A DNA stretch of 64,000 nt, taken from Paragyromitra xinjiangensis (lineage: Eukaryota > Ascomycota > Pezizomycetes > Pezizales > Discinaceae). A program made the position numbers and the translations under genes. The stretch covers positions 186,001 through 250,000 of the forward strand of contig JBCAMK010000020.1 of NCBI GenBank assembly GCA_038503065.1. The letters run 5' to 3'. The first letter of the stretch is position 1. Each line of letters opens with the position of its first letter. Of the stretch, positions 38,636 to 49,231 are shown piece after piece. The notes under the pieces were generated by a model. That model was not told where the DNA came from, ran no database searches, and was given only the letters and a program-made list of their open reading frames with translations.

Positions 38636-39370
38636 TTTACGGAGGCCTATAGCGACCAACCCGACATATCAACGAATTAGGAAAATAAAAATTGAGAAAT
38701 AGGAGAACTAATAGAACTATCGCTCTAAAAATCTCTGATGCAGGGTTTTTTTTAAAGAGCCGTCTCTGAAGGAATTACCCACTAATAAGAGGACATATGA
38801 ATGAGATTTCTAGCAGAGTTTGACACTCAGCTGCTGCAAGTGTAGGTGTCAGCCATAGCGGTACTTTAAATGTCCCCAGTCAAATCTGCACACCACTTCA
38901 CAAGGAGCAGCGGAACTCAGGATGTTTTGCGATAGACATAAACTACTGAAACTCACAGCAACATAAACACACAGGCTTTATGCTGATGGTGACCCATATG
39001 CATTAGACCATTAGCAGCAGTAAGCCCGGACTAATAACACCATTCAGTTTGATTTTTCTTCAGCCTTCCTGCGACAGTCTCGCATGTGCTGGTCGGGTAT
39101 GAATAATTTTCATCTCTATTGTAATTCTCAATTCCCAATTTCCAGTTCTCAATTTCCAGTTCCTAGTTATACCAACCACTGAAGCTCTGTGGGGACCAAG
39201 CGCTAAAGTTGCAGTTTTTTCGCTATGCTATGTAGTAGCCATACCTTTCACTGGAAGAACACTAGTTGATACCATGATATTAAAGAGTATTTTTGATGTT
39301 GGTTGCTTTCCAATTTTCGATTTCCCTAATCTGTTGATATGTCGGATTGGTCGCTATAGGCCTCCGTAAA
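38636..39370. mobile_element. 735-bp non-autonomous TIR element
   Basis: Terminal inverted repeats of about 60 bp: 38636-38697 matches the reverse complement of 39310-39370, starting TTTACGGAGGCCTATAGCGA at both ends, with few mismatches. TA lies on both sides (38634-38635, 39371-39372), fitting Tc1/mariner-type insertion; TGA outside ATATTTACGG is an alternative 3-bp duplication. The interior has repeats of CAATTTCCAGTT near 39130-39165 and no coding frame. It inserted only 67 bp downstream of the beta-mannosidase stop, so it may lie in its 3' UTR. Confidence 0.8.
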
Positions 39371-39372
39371 TA

Positions 39373-41757
39373 TTGAATCTAGTTAGCTATCCTGTTGGAA
39401 GTTGTCTTAGCATAAAAACCCCTGGAACTGGGGGCATCGTGAATTCATACTTGGTCCGCAGCCGGGTTTCAGATTTCGTTGATAGCACCCCAGTTATCTC
39501 GTAGGCGTCATAAACGATCTTCTTTTCCTCTAGCAAGATCTTTCCGTTTGGGTTAGTTTAGGTTATTGCAGCGAGTGATATTCAACGACCCCATAACAAT
39601 TCTAGCGAGGGTGATACGGGATAGTGGTAGATTTCGCTCTCAATACTAGTGTGCCTGATTAAACGAGTATGTCTTCGTTCCTAAAGCTAGAGGACATGGC
39701 TAGGCTCTCTAGTTCTCACTCGTATATACCTTTCACTCGACGCGTTACATTATTGCCCATACTAATGAATGTTTTTATTTCTGATTACTATTCAGAGAGC
39801 TTTCTAGCTACAATAACTGATTCGCAACATGCTTCAGCAAACTTAAATACCACCTCCCATCGAGATGTGCGTCCTATTCCATCTTTCCGCCTCCTGTAGT
39901 ATGATGGAAAATATGTTCCTTCAATATGTTTCTTTTATGAAGTGCCAAACATTACTAGTAGGACTCGATAACATCTAAACCACTTCGAATAGAAAGCCCC
40001 ATACCCCTAGGAAATCTAGCGGCCATGTTTGTTTCCGTAACGTATCATAGCTTTAAGTGCGGTGCTAGAGGCGTAGTTAGTAAAAGGTAGAGTTGAGTAT
40101 TCATAGGGTTCAGACCCATTTTTAGTCAATGAAAGGCCCATTAAATCTGTTCGTGATTGTGAATAGCTTTAGGGTTTTCTCGCTTTTGCTATATTTGCCA
40201 AAACTAGTGGCCTAGCCTCTATAGAGTGGCTGTATGAAGACGCGTTGTTTAAAGAGGTAATGAAGAGGGTTGCAGTCTCCCTGAAAAAGCCCGCCCGCCC
40301 AAAACCGCAGCGAAGTAGGTATAGTGAACGGTTCAAATAGTGGGCAGCGAAAACCACATGTCGATCCCGAAATACTAACTAGCGCTCTGCTAATTCGTAT
40401 GATCTAATAGCGAGGGCGGTCTCGCTTCACAGTCAGGTTTTAGCAAAGAAGTGTCGGGGATTTTGAACGCACTGTGCATACCTGTTCTATCGACCAGAAT
40501 AGACTTTAGTGAAACGGAGCGTTTGTGTATGCTGATAACGTAATGACCTGTGAGATCTCATCGCAGAGGTGAGAAATTATCTCCCTCCCTCAAACCGAAT
40601 ATACTGTGGAGTTGATATTAAGAGATGAGACTTCACGAAGTCTCAAGAATACTCCTTTCGAATTCTTAGGTCTCATCCAGGGATAAATGAACTACTACTC
40701 TCGTTTCTCCGCTGAACACTAAACCCACTGCACTCTCCACTCGGTCACATCGTCGCAGGGGCTTTCCCAAGCCCTCATATCATCGTTTCCATGGTTGGTT
40801 GCTTACGTTCGATTTGCCCCATACACTCTGATTTGCACTTGAAACTGATGAATGATCATGTTTTGTGCCCACCAAGGTTGCAGAAACGTCCATGAAGTAT
40901 CACCCGACCATTTTCTAGTCTCGAGTTCCTCCTGGGGCTAGGCCCAAGTCATGATACCTAGATACTGCTGGCTTGATACTTTTATCGTCTCGATAGAAGC
41001 AAGAGTGTGGGTAGTCTTTAGGTGAATAAGCAAGGCCGATTCTCACTCCGAATGGAGTATCAGGAGTCCAATTTCCTACTTGGAGACTTTGTATCGACTC
41101 GTGTCCAGCATCTTCGAGAGAGATGTCAGATGGATGCAGATACCTGGTAAAATTCGCCTTTGAGGAGTGCCATGACTTCCAATGAGGACTTCTGGGAGCG
41201 TGAATGCAGGGAGACCGAGAGCTGAATAGTTATGATCGTTGATTAAATCCCTGTTAGAACGACGTGCTTTACCCTCATAGGAATGGTGTTTCAAGTTCGG
41301 TCTTAGTATCTATTTCTCATTGAAATGTTTTTTTTCTGCATCCTCCTTTCGTTAATAGAAGCGGTCCTCCTCAATATGTCATGAAGTAGGTCCTGGAAAT
41401 AGCTGCAGGAATACAGTCGAGATGAAAATAACAGTATGAAGGTGATGGAGATGAGGGAAGATGATTGTGGAGGACGGAGGGGGAAGTAGGTGTCATTAAA
41501 TACTCGTGCTAGATCACGTGGCGCCACCTCCATACAGGGAACCCAGGTCGGAGCCCTACCGCACACCACCCGCAGCGGGGCCTCTCTTATCTTCATCAAG
41601 ATCGGAAAACGATCTCTACGGGCGCCGCCTCTAAACATCTATAGGAGTTTTTCTTATCATTGACTTAGAGCTATGGTTATTTACGCTTTGCTTAGGTAAA
41701 CTTAAGTGCCTCTTGCTGGGAATCACTTGGGATCTGTTTAGAATTTCTAACATTGAC
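39373..41757. other. Gene-poor region
   Basis: Short ORFs only. At 40624-40677 a compact self-complementary segment can form an outer stem with two inner hairpins. No gene supported. Confidence 0.4.
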
Positions 41758-41766
41758 CCTTCCATC

Positions 41767-42436
41767 TTGTCTCGAACCAGTTGTCTCGAACCAAACCCAA
41801 TTAGCTTAGTGTGTTTCTTTTGTTCACATCACCAAGCCATTGGGTCTGGAATTAAACATCGCCGCCCAGCCCATCCAAAACAATTGTTAGAATCGCATTT
41901 GCGCAGTAGTGTAAAAACCTTTACAGATGTATTAAAAAACAATATATCCACTTGGCTTCAATTCAAAAGGTTGCTGGAAGGGGCTATTGCCTGTGCGCCA
42001 TTTGGATTTTAGGACTAGTTTGATAGCATTTAAGCTTTTGCGCAAAGTTGCGCTCAAAATCGCAGCCCCCCAGTAATCAGAAACTATTTATACAGTATAT
42101 AATATGCTTTTTGTAATAAGTAGTTGGTGGTAGGAGCTTGCAGGCAGAAGTCCGATTCTCTAGTAGCTCTACTGTGAACCTGGACCAGAAAGCACTAAAA
42201 CGCCATAAAGGCAATTGCGGAAACAAAATCTAAGGCCATAGTGTGAATCAGAAGAGCCTATTTAGTTTATTTGGAGAGTGGTCGTGTGCGATTCAGAGTT
42301 TTAAATTTCTGTTTCCCACCCTCCTATTTCGCAGCGGTTTAATTCCAGACTCTGGGGCGGCGCTAACAGAGTCTGGTTCGAGCGGTGATGTGAACAAAAG
42401 AAACACACTAAGCTAATTGGGTTTGGTTCGAGACAA
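41767..42436. mobile_element. 670-bp TIR element with 9-bp target duplication (MULE-like)
   Basis: The 54 bases at 41780-41833 are an exact inverted copy of 42384-42437. The element ends TTGTCTCGAACCA / TGGTTCGAGACAA, and the direct repeat CCTTCCATC flanks both sides (41758-41766 and 42437-42445). A 9-bp duplication with long TIRs is the pattern of Mutator-like elements. The left terminus is duplicated: TTGTCTCGAACCA occurs at 41767 and again at 41781. No transposase frame inside, so it is non-autonomous; perfect arms suggest recent movement. Confidence 0.85.
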
Positions 42437-42445
42437 CCTTCCATC

Positions 42446-42882
42446 GATGAAATCGATTTTTTGCTTTTATCTGGCCTATCGTTCTATCCTACCACGGCAA
42501 TATCCAAATAACTAAATGCATTTGTAACTTGATTTATCTAGATCTTGAAGCTCGAGAAATACTCCCCCAATAGCTACCGCCTCGTCGGTACCCGTAACTC
42601 CATCTATAACGGACGTTTCGGAGTTATATCTTTTCCCTACCTTTTGTGGCAGGTTAATTTAGTGAGGGAAATGATCGCTATGCACGTTTTCACATTAGCC
42701 AAGACATAAGAACCACAGTCGAAGATAACGTAAATAACCAAGATATTATTCAAGATCTCAATACAGGGTATAGCCCAAGTACATATTCTAGTCTTTACAT
42801 CTCCACGATTAACAATCTACGTAGAAAAGAGAACCCAGAAAAAAGACAAACGCCCTCCCAAACACCAACTCCATCTACCCTA
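42446..42882. other. 3' flank of PAF-AH gene
   Basis: No features beyond the expected 3' UTR of the minus-strand lipase gene. Confidence 0.4.
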
Positions 42883-44718
42883 TTACTTCCCCACCACCTC
42901 CTCCTCCATCTCATCTAGTCTAATCCTCCCCCACCCCTCCACCTCCCCCTCAAATATCCCCTCCTCCCCCTCCTCTTCACCCCCAACCACAAATCCCGCT
43001 TCTCTCAACCACTGCACCGCCGCCCTAACATTCAGCTCCAAAATCCTCCTCGGCTCCACCGCCTTCCTAATCGCCCTCGGAAACAATATCCCAAAATCAC
43101 TCTGACTCAAATGCGCACTCCCTCGGGCATAAAAGAACCTCGGATCCCTGATCCCCACGGCCGACGTCGGTCTCGTCGGAACAGGCGTCGTCCCATCCGG
43201 CGGCACAATCTGATCCCCAATCTCCAATCTCGAATTCTCCAACGCCCCCATAGGAGGCGTACCTTTAGCCAGCAACTGCTCATGTTCCTCATCCCACTGC
43301 TCGAACCACTGCTGCATAGTCCCGCCACGCTTCCGGCCTGGATCCGCGGAAAGCACTCGCCGCACCCCGGCGAGGTTTTCTTTCCATTTGCGGAATTCCT
43401 CGGACATGATGATGAGGACTGAGCGGCCGTTGTTGTGGTGTATCTGCGGGAGGGGTTGTTTGAAGAGGTGGCTGGTGCGTTTGCCGAGGAGGGGGAGACA
43501 CCAGAGGTCGAGCAGCATGAGGGGTGATGTAGGGGTGATTTGTTGTTTTAGCGGCAGTGCAGGGTCGTCTGGGAGGGGGGTGGGGGTGAAGAGGGGTTTG
43601 AAGTCGTCAGTGTTGAATTCTGGGGGGGTGGGGTAGAAGATGGTTTTGATGAACTGGAACATTGTTGATGCGCCGAAGGAGTGGCCGGCCCAGATGACGC
43701 GGCCGGGGGTGTGAACGTCGAGGTGGCCCTGGAATTGGGATAGGAGCTTGGTTCCGGGGGTTGAGGGGGAGAGACTGGTAGTGTCGTCGGTGGAGATCAT
43801 GGTGTCGGGTGGGAGTTGGCCTAGGTCTAGTTTGGCGAGCGCGGAGTAGATGAGACTGAGTTCGCGGAATCGGATCTCGAGTTGGCGGTTTCGTCCGTTT
43901 GCAGTTTCGTCCGTTACGTGGTGGGGGTAGGTCAGGTAGTCTACTTGCGATCTGCCATTGGCATCTTTCTTGGGCTCGGTGGCTGAGGATTCGTCGATTC
44001 CGGGTTCTCCGCTTGCGGGTTTTGAACCGGAGATTTTGGTTTCTTGGGGCTCGGGGTTGGAGGTGGGGGTTTTGACGAAGCTGACGGGGGCGCTGCCGTC
44101 ACGGTGTTCCGGGGCGATAACGACGATGCCGTAGGAGGCGATGGAGCAGCAGATGTGGGAGTAGGCTAGACGGGTGCCGCCGAGGCCATGGGAGAATATC
44201 ATCGTTGGATATCGAAAGTCCGGAGAGGACGGGAGGAGAGGTGCATTAGCTATCGCGGGGAGAGAAATGTAGTGTAGGAGTCGAGAGATATGTCTTTACA
44301 AAAGTCAGTAATATCCAAACACAAGCATTAGGAGCACTCACGAGATAATCTCTGCAAACCCAGAGCTCGCACCTAAGAATCTTGCATAAGCGCTCAGATA
44401 CTCCCTCTGATGTGGTTCTGGCAGCCATCTCACTGGTTTCGAACTCGCTCTTGGGACCCCCGAGAGTTCCTCCTCTGTATCCTTCTTATCGCCTCTTCCC
44501 CACCATCCCGCCTGAGCTGGCACTGGGTTCTCTACCGGCTTCTGAGTCGGATAGAATACCCTGAATTGCACGGTCTCCGCAATACCCTCCACAGACCCTG
44601 GTGGCGCGAGAGACGTCACGGGTACCTCGACTTCGAACGAGCCGACGGCGTAGGGTCCGAGGTAGGGCGGGAATCCTGGCATTAGGTTGGCTGGATTGAG
44701 ACGCGAGAGGAGCGACAT
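42883..44718 (-). CDS. PAF-acetylhydrolase-like alpha/beta hydrolase
   Basis: Predicted phospholipase A2-type esterase (platelet-activating factor acetylhydrolase isoform II family) of 595 residues. Exons 44718-44342 and 44293-42883; the 48-nt intron joins GFAEIISHISRLLHYISLPA in frame. The start is the ATG at 44718; the frame upstream is open but has no ATG, and a (CA)n tract sits directly before the start. Marks: SFEVEVPVTSL and QFRVFYPTQ near the N-terminus, oxyanion region FSHGLGGTRLAYS, IAPEHRDGS, nucleophile Ser331 in GHSFGAS, acidic LMLLDLWCLP, and the His region AHLSQSDFG. The length is greater than animal homologues because of a Ser/Pro/Lys insert after the oxyanion region and an acidic C-terminus. 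Oxidised or short-chain phospholipids are likely substrates by family. Confidence 0.9.
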
Positions 44719-45736
44719 GGTGTGTGTGTGTGATAGGAAGGTTGTGAATTTGGGTATGTCGGAGGGGGAGGAAAGAGAAGAGATGGAGCGGACATGGCGG
44801 CGAGTCGGGTTCGGTGTTGGTATCGGGAATGGTGTTTGCTGCAGGGCCAAGAACCACGCGACACTCGCCAAGCCTTCGAGTGATACCCGATGAAGGTGTA
44901 TTAGGTTAGGGAAGTAAATGAGGGTTTATTCTTAGAGTATTTTACTCGAATTGGTGTACAAAAGGTCTTCCGGTGATATGTGGTGGCTTTAATTCATCCA
45001 GGCTGATAGAGAATCACAGCTCAGCACTCGATTTTGGGATCCTAACCCATTACTCAAGGCGAATCTAAAAGCAAGTGGACCTAGACTACACCTCACAAAA
45101 GTAACATAATACCGATAAGAGTTACAAACCCCTTCTTGAGATCTTAAACTCACCCGGGGCAATTTCACTTATTAATACCAGGGCTAGGACAAGCGTAGGA
45201 ATGAAGGAGTTTTTTCGAACCAATCGATTAGTTATGCTCCTTTTTGGTAGAAATCTTTGGTGTAGTTTTGGTTCTCCTAGGTCAAGGTAACTTCCTTCTT
45301 ATTCTCTTACTCACACCACACATATCCTAATGCGTTTAGTCATCTCACAATAGATTGTTGAACTTCTCCGGTGTAGAAGGTTGATAGTAGATCAAACCGT
45401 GAGTTTATCTTCAGTATCTAACTAGTTAATAATCGTCAAGTTTCAGTACGTCCGTGATAGCCCCATACGTATCCAAGTCCCCGTTAGCTATCGGGCAACT
45501 CCCAGCCCCAGGCCAATATTTCTACCCCTGCCTCTAGTATTTCCAAAGTCTAATACGCTTGTTACACAAGCCTCGATTGACTAGCACCTTATCGCAAGGC
45601 TGCCATAAATACAACCACCAAAAACGCGACGACATTCACGAAGCCCCCTAGCCTGCACATATCCCTTCAGCTCAAGAATAACTTTGAAGGACCAACCTAC
45701 TCTCCTATGCAACTACCCTCGCGATCGATTCCCACC
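44719..45736. other. Intergenic, divergent promoters
   Basis: Lies between the lipase (-) and the start of the tandem helical-domain family (+). A (TG)n run at 44719-44732 is in the lipase leader. No gene supported. Confidence 0.45.
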
Positions 45737-46130
45737 ATGCCAGTACCTTCAGGCTTCAGAAAGCGACCTCCTCGCCATCAGAAACCTCACATTCAGTATT
45801 CGAAGTGCCATAGGAGGCATTAGCGCCCCTGCGTACACTGCCGTTTTTCAAAGCTCTCTGCGCAAAGTTCTGGAAGGCTCTGATTAGTATCGAGCAAGCA
45901 GCTCGAAGAAATAGCGTTCAAAGCCTTGATAGTAGAGATCAACGCTTTTGAATAAAGTAAGAGTCAAAGGGGAGATGCTTAGAAGCTGCTGGAAGCTCTT
46001 GGGGTTCATACCGATTTTATAGTGTTGTGGATACACACCACTACTTACTATACCTGGAGAGCAGGCTTCTCGACTCCCTATTTTGATAGGAGACCTCTAC
46101 AACGACAACCATTCTTTGGGGCATGCAGGA
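45737..46130 (+). pseudogene. Frameshifted copy of the tandem helical-domain family
   Basis: A decayed paralogue of the three genes that follow. An ATG at 45737 begins MPVPSGF, as in the intact copies (MPVPFGF). One base is then lost and the next frame continues ESDLLAIRNLTFSIRSAIGG and SLRKVLEG, matching GDFIAVAKLLLDIQSAL and SLYKVMER. Returning to the first frame, SSKQLEEIA...VEINAFE matches SSNQLSDIA...VKICE and ends in a stop, and LLEALGVHTDFI (45986-46021) matches LRESLRIHTDFI. A weak trace of the second exon (YNDNHS) appears at 46098. Internal sequence is missing compared with the intact copies. Confidence 0.7.
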
Positions 46131-46922
46131 GGTCTTCGAAATAGGTCTTCGAATCTTATTTAATAGCGCCGGGATTAGAACTCGTTGAGGGAGTCCTCCG
46201 CATTAAGACCCAGGGCCCTACCGAAGTGGGCAAAGACCCCCACTCGGAATGGTCGCCATTATGAATACACACCCGACCACCCATCCAAAAAGTACCTCCC
46301 GAATGCCCATAATGTCCCTTCTATCAAACATATAATATGCTTGCTGAACCGAGACATCCCAGTATGATCCTTCCACTAGCTATCATTGCTAGAATATAGA
46401 TGTGGCTTTACTCAGCCACCCTGCTAGACAATACCCAACTTTTCCACGGAATCTTCCTACAAGCTAGATCGGCCTAATACAACTAACAGTCAACCGGGAC
46501 GGGGTATTTGCAGACACATTACTACTCTCTTCTAAAAACTTCCAAAGCAGCTTTCCCCCCGGCCTAGCGACATTCGCGGGGAGTCGAAAAAAGCAAAGCT
46601 CACTAAGCACCGCGCGTTCTTGGTATTGCTCATCACTACCAAACTGCCACCTAATCACACTTGGATACAACTTCCCCTGCCCGCCGAGCCTCGCGCATAC
46701 AACTAGCTAATGGCGTCCTCCATCTCAGACGCCTAGCTCTTTCGAATCAGAAATCCGTTGAATCGGGAACTCGTTGAGTAGGGCAGGACAGCAATTAGGC
46801 CACAACGATTCAGCACAGCCACAAAGCCCCACGGCTTACCCATCTTTGAATGGAGCCTTACCAACATGGAATAGAGTCACCGCTACAACTCCAAAACCAC
46901 ATTTTGGCGAAAACCCAATTCG
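46131..46922. other. Spacer with conserved upstream block
   Basis: The segment around 46797-46820 (TAGGCCACAACGATTCA) recurs upstream of the next paralogue at about 49111 (TAGGCCACAAAGATTCA). This is probably the duplicated promoter. Confidence 0.45.
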
Positions 46923-47685
46923 ATGCCGGTACCATTTGGCTTTGGAGTCGGCGATTTCATCGCTGTTGCGAAACTTCTCCTAGATATCCAAAGCGCTCTG
47001 AAGGAAAACAGGGGCGCTAGCGATGGATACCAGTCTCTCATGCGACAACTCAACTCTCTCTATAAAGTTATGGAAAGGCTCCGGTTGATGGTTTCAAGCA
47101 ACCAACTATCCGATATCGCCACCTGTAATGCGATTAGAGAGGAGGTCAAGATATGCGAAGACCTGATGCTGCAGTTCCTCCAGGCGACGGAGAAGTACCG
47201 GGATAGTCTGAACAAGGGCGGGTCTCGGAATAAGGTCAAAGACGCCTGGAAGAAAATGAGTTGGGGCTTGTTTAAGAAGGAGGATATCCAAGAGTTGCGG
47301 GAATCTCTTAAGGTCCATACGGATTGCATAACGATGTTGATGATGACGAGCACTAGTACACCTGAACCGTAAGTGCAACGGAAACATCCCGGGTTTACTA
47401 CCAGATATTTTAACTTACATACTCTGCAGCTCAAGAGCGCCGAAAGCAACTACACGCCCTTCAGCGAAGGACCGGAGTCGGATTAAACCGCCGAGTGAGG
47501 CCCAGGCAGGGAAACCGAGGGGAAACAAGAGAAAGAGAAGCGAGGGCCGGGACAGCGAGCTCAAGAAAGGTGATTTATGGTACTGCCATGGATGCGGGTA
47601 TGGGCCGTTACACGTGACGGTTAATTTAGGGTGTCCCGAGTGTGGGGTGGTGCGTAGTGAAATAACTACATTGGCGAGAGGGTGA
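46923..47685 (+). CDS. Paralogue A: helical N-terminal domain, basic linker, zinc ribbon
   Basis: Protein of 233 residues. Exons 46923-47368 and 47430-47685 with a 61-nt intron (GTAAGT...CTGCAG). Residues 1-145 form an all-helical domain starting MPVPFGFGVGDFIAVAKLLL, with the YQSLMRQLNSLYKVMERL helix, GGSRNKVKDAWKKMSWGLF and ending LKVHTDCITMLMM. This start is typical of the N-terminal domain of fungal NLR/STAND and related HeLo-like proteins. A Lys/Arg-rich linker (GKPRGNKRKRSEGR, a possible nuclear signal) leads to a zinc ribbon WYCHGCGYGPL...CPECG with Cys201, 204, 217 and 220 (CX2C-X12-CX2C). There is no nucleotide-binding domain and no signal peptide. Role unknown; an adaptor or signalling part of a self/non-self system is inference. 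Confidence 0.85.
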
Positions 47686-49231
47686 TAGTTATTCGGCGAT
47701 TTTACTAAAGTAGTCCATATTATTCACCTCGGAGGAGAGGTTAATACCGCCTTTGCCGTTGAGAACTTCCTGCTATCTCAAATTAGACGTAAATACGACC
47801 TTATTTAGCGTATCTCTTTACTAGCATTATCTCCTTCCTCTTCCTTCTTTTTAAAGAGACCTAGGCTTCACTTCAATGGTATATTGCTCTTGGCACCGGG
47901 TCCTTCACCGGCCAGCGCAGCTCATCAACTAAGTATCGCACAGGGGCTATCACGTAGTTATCAAAACTATCCTTGCTAGCAGCCCAACATCCAGGGTTCC
48001 TGCCACGGCGAATATTCGAGCTAGGAAAAGAACAGATCAAATGAGAGATAAGACAAATGTAAAGAGTTCGGACAGGAGGGGAAGTAACCGTTTTAACAAG
48101 ATATTGCTGTCACGCGTGACGATTCGAGTCGTGTGCTTTATGTGTGGTCTAGAAGTTAGTATGGGGTTCGAACAACAGAAGTCGGTGACTGGCCTCTTAA
48201 AGTCGAACTCGATGATTGGTGAAACAAATAACTGGCCTGCTCGCCATCTTGTCAAGGTTTAAACAACGCCTAAAGTGGTGGAAATACAGTACATACATAA
48301 GAAAATTTTGGGTGAAATTTACTAGCTGTTATTTTCAACGATCCTCAATTCAACAAATTCGTCTCAGTCACATTTCCTAAACTGGCTAGCTAGGGGATTG
48401 ATAATCCTACTAAGAAAACCTGAAAACGGAAGTTTTACGGCACTAAAACTACTTGGCATCGACCCCAGTATCGACCTACCACCAGTACTAGTAGAGAGAG
48501 TTGATGTACCTATTATAGATTCGAGAAAAGACAAAGGTCTGACCTCCAGCTTACAGCGTGCAAGAATTAAAGTATTTAATTCACATGTTGTCTTTAGCGG
48601 TAGGATCGAAGCATACACCGCGCGGTACCGCGAAACACATTATCGTACACTATTAGTACCCGAATTATACCCGCCGAATCCTAAGCCGAACCCGCGGCGT
48701 GTCTGTCAACCTGCAGTTATTATGAGCGGGTACCCGAAAGTGCACGTGCAGTTAGTATACCCCTTTCTAGCACTAAAAAGCTCAGCAGCATCAGAGGTAC
48801 AAGCCCCACAGGATATATTTCCGATCTTAAAGCTAAGTTATAGTAGTACACTACATGTGTTCGGTGTTATCTGTTGTAGATAAACTGCCACGCATACAAT
48901 GGAGTACACCCGGTTGTCTGATAGCCAATAGCACCTAGGCGAGCAATCAATCACAAATACCGCATCAAGCTCGACAAAGCAAGTCAGATCCAGCTATAGA
49001 CAGCTGAGAAAAGGAGACGAGAGGCTGATGTGCCTCCCGACCTCAGTGCTTGGCACTCTTTTTGCTATGGCCAGGACACCCGAAGCGCTTTAGGGCGAGG
49101 ATACTTTGGTAGGCCACAAAGATTCAACAGTGTCGCAGCTATCTCTAGCTTCAAAATCCCTTCAAAATCGAATCTATTCATCGTTATAACTCACCTCACA
49201 GCCACACCGCTTGGTGAAAATCCAAGAGGAT
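47686..49231. other. Spacer between paralogues A and B
   Basis: A plus-strand open frame at 48398-48883 has no ATG near its start and no motif I recognise, so I leave it uncalled. No repeat identified besides the promoter block at about 49111. Confidence 0.4.

Noticed and set aside
40624..40677. Hammerhead ribozyme
   Set aside because: The conserved core (CTGATGA and GAAA) is not present in the right places.
44338..44871. Longer N-terminus for the PAF-AH-like protein
   Set aside because: The upstream frame starts from TTG; the first ATG is at 44718 and is followed by conserved sequence.
48398..48883. 161-codon ORF between paralogues A and B
   Set aside because: Starts from TTG, has no ATG near its beginning, no motif and no splice continuation.
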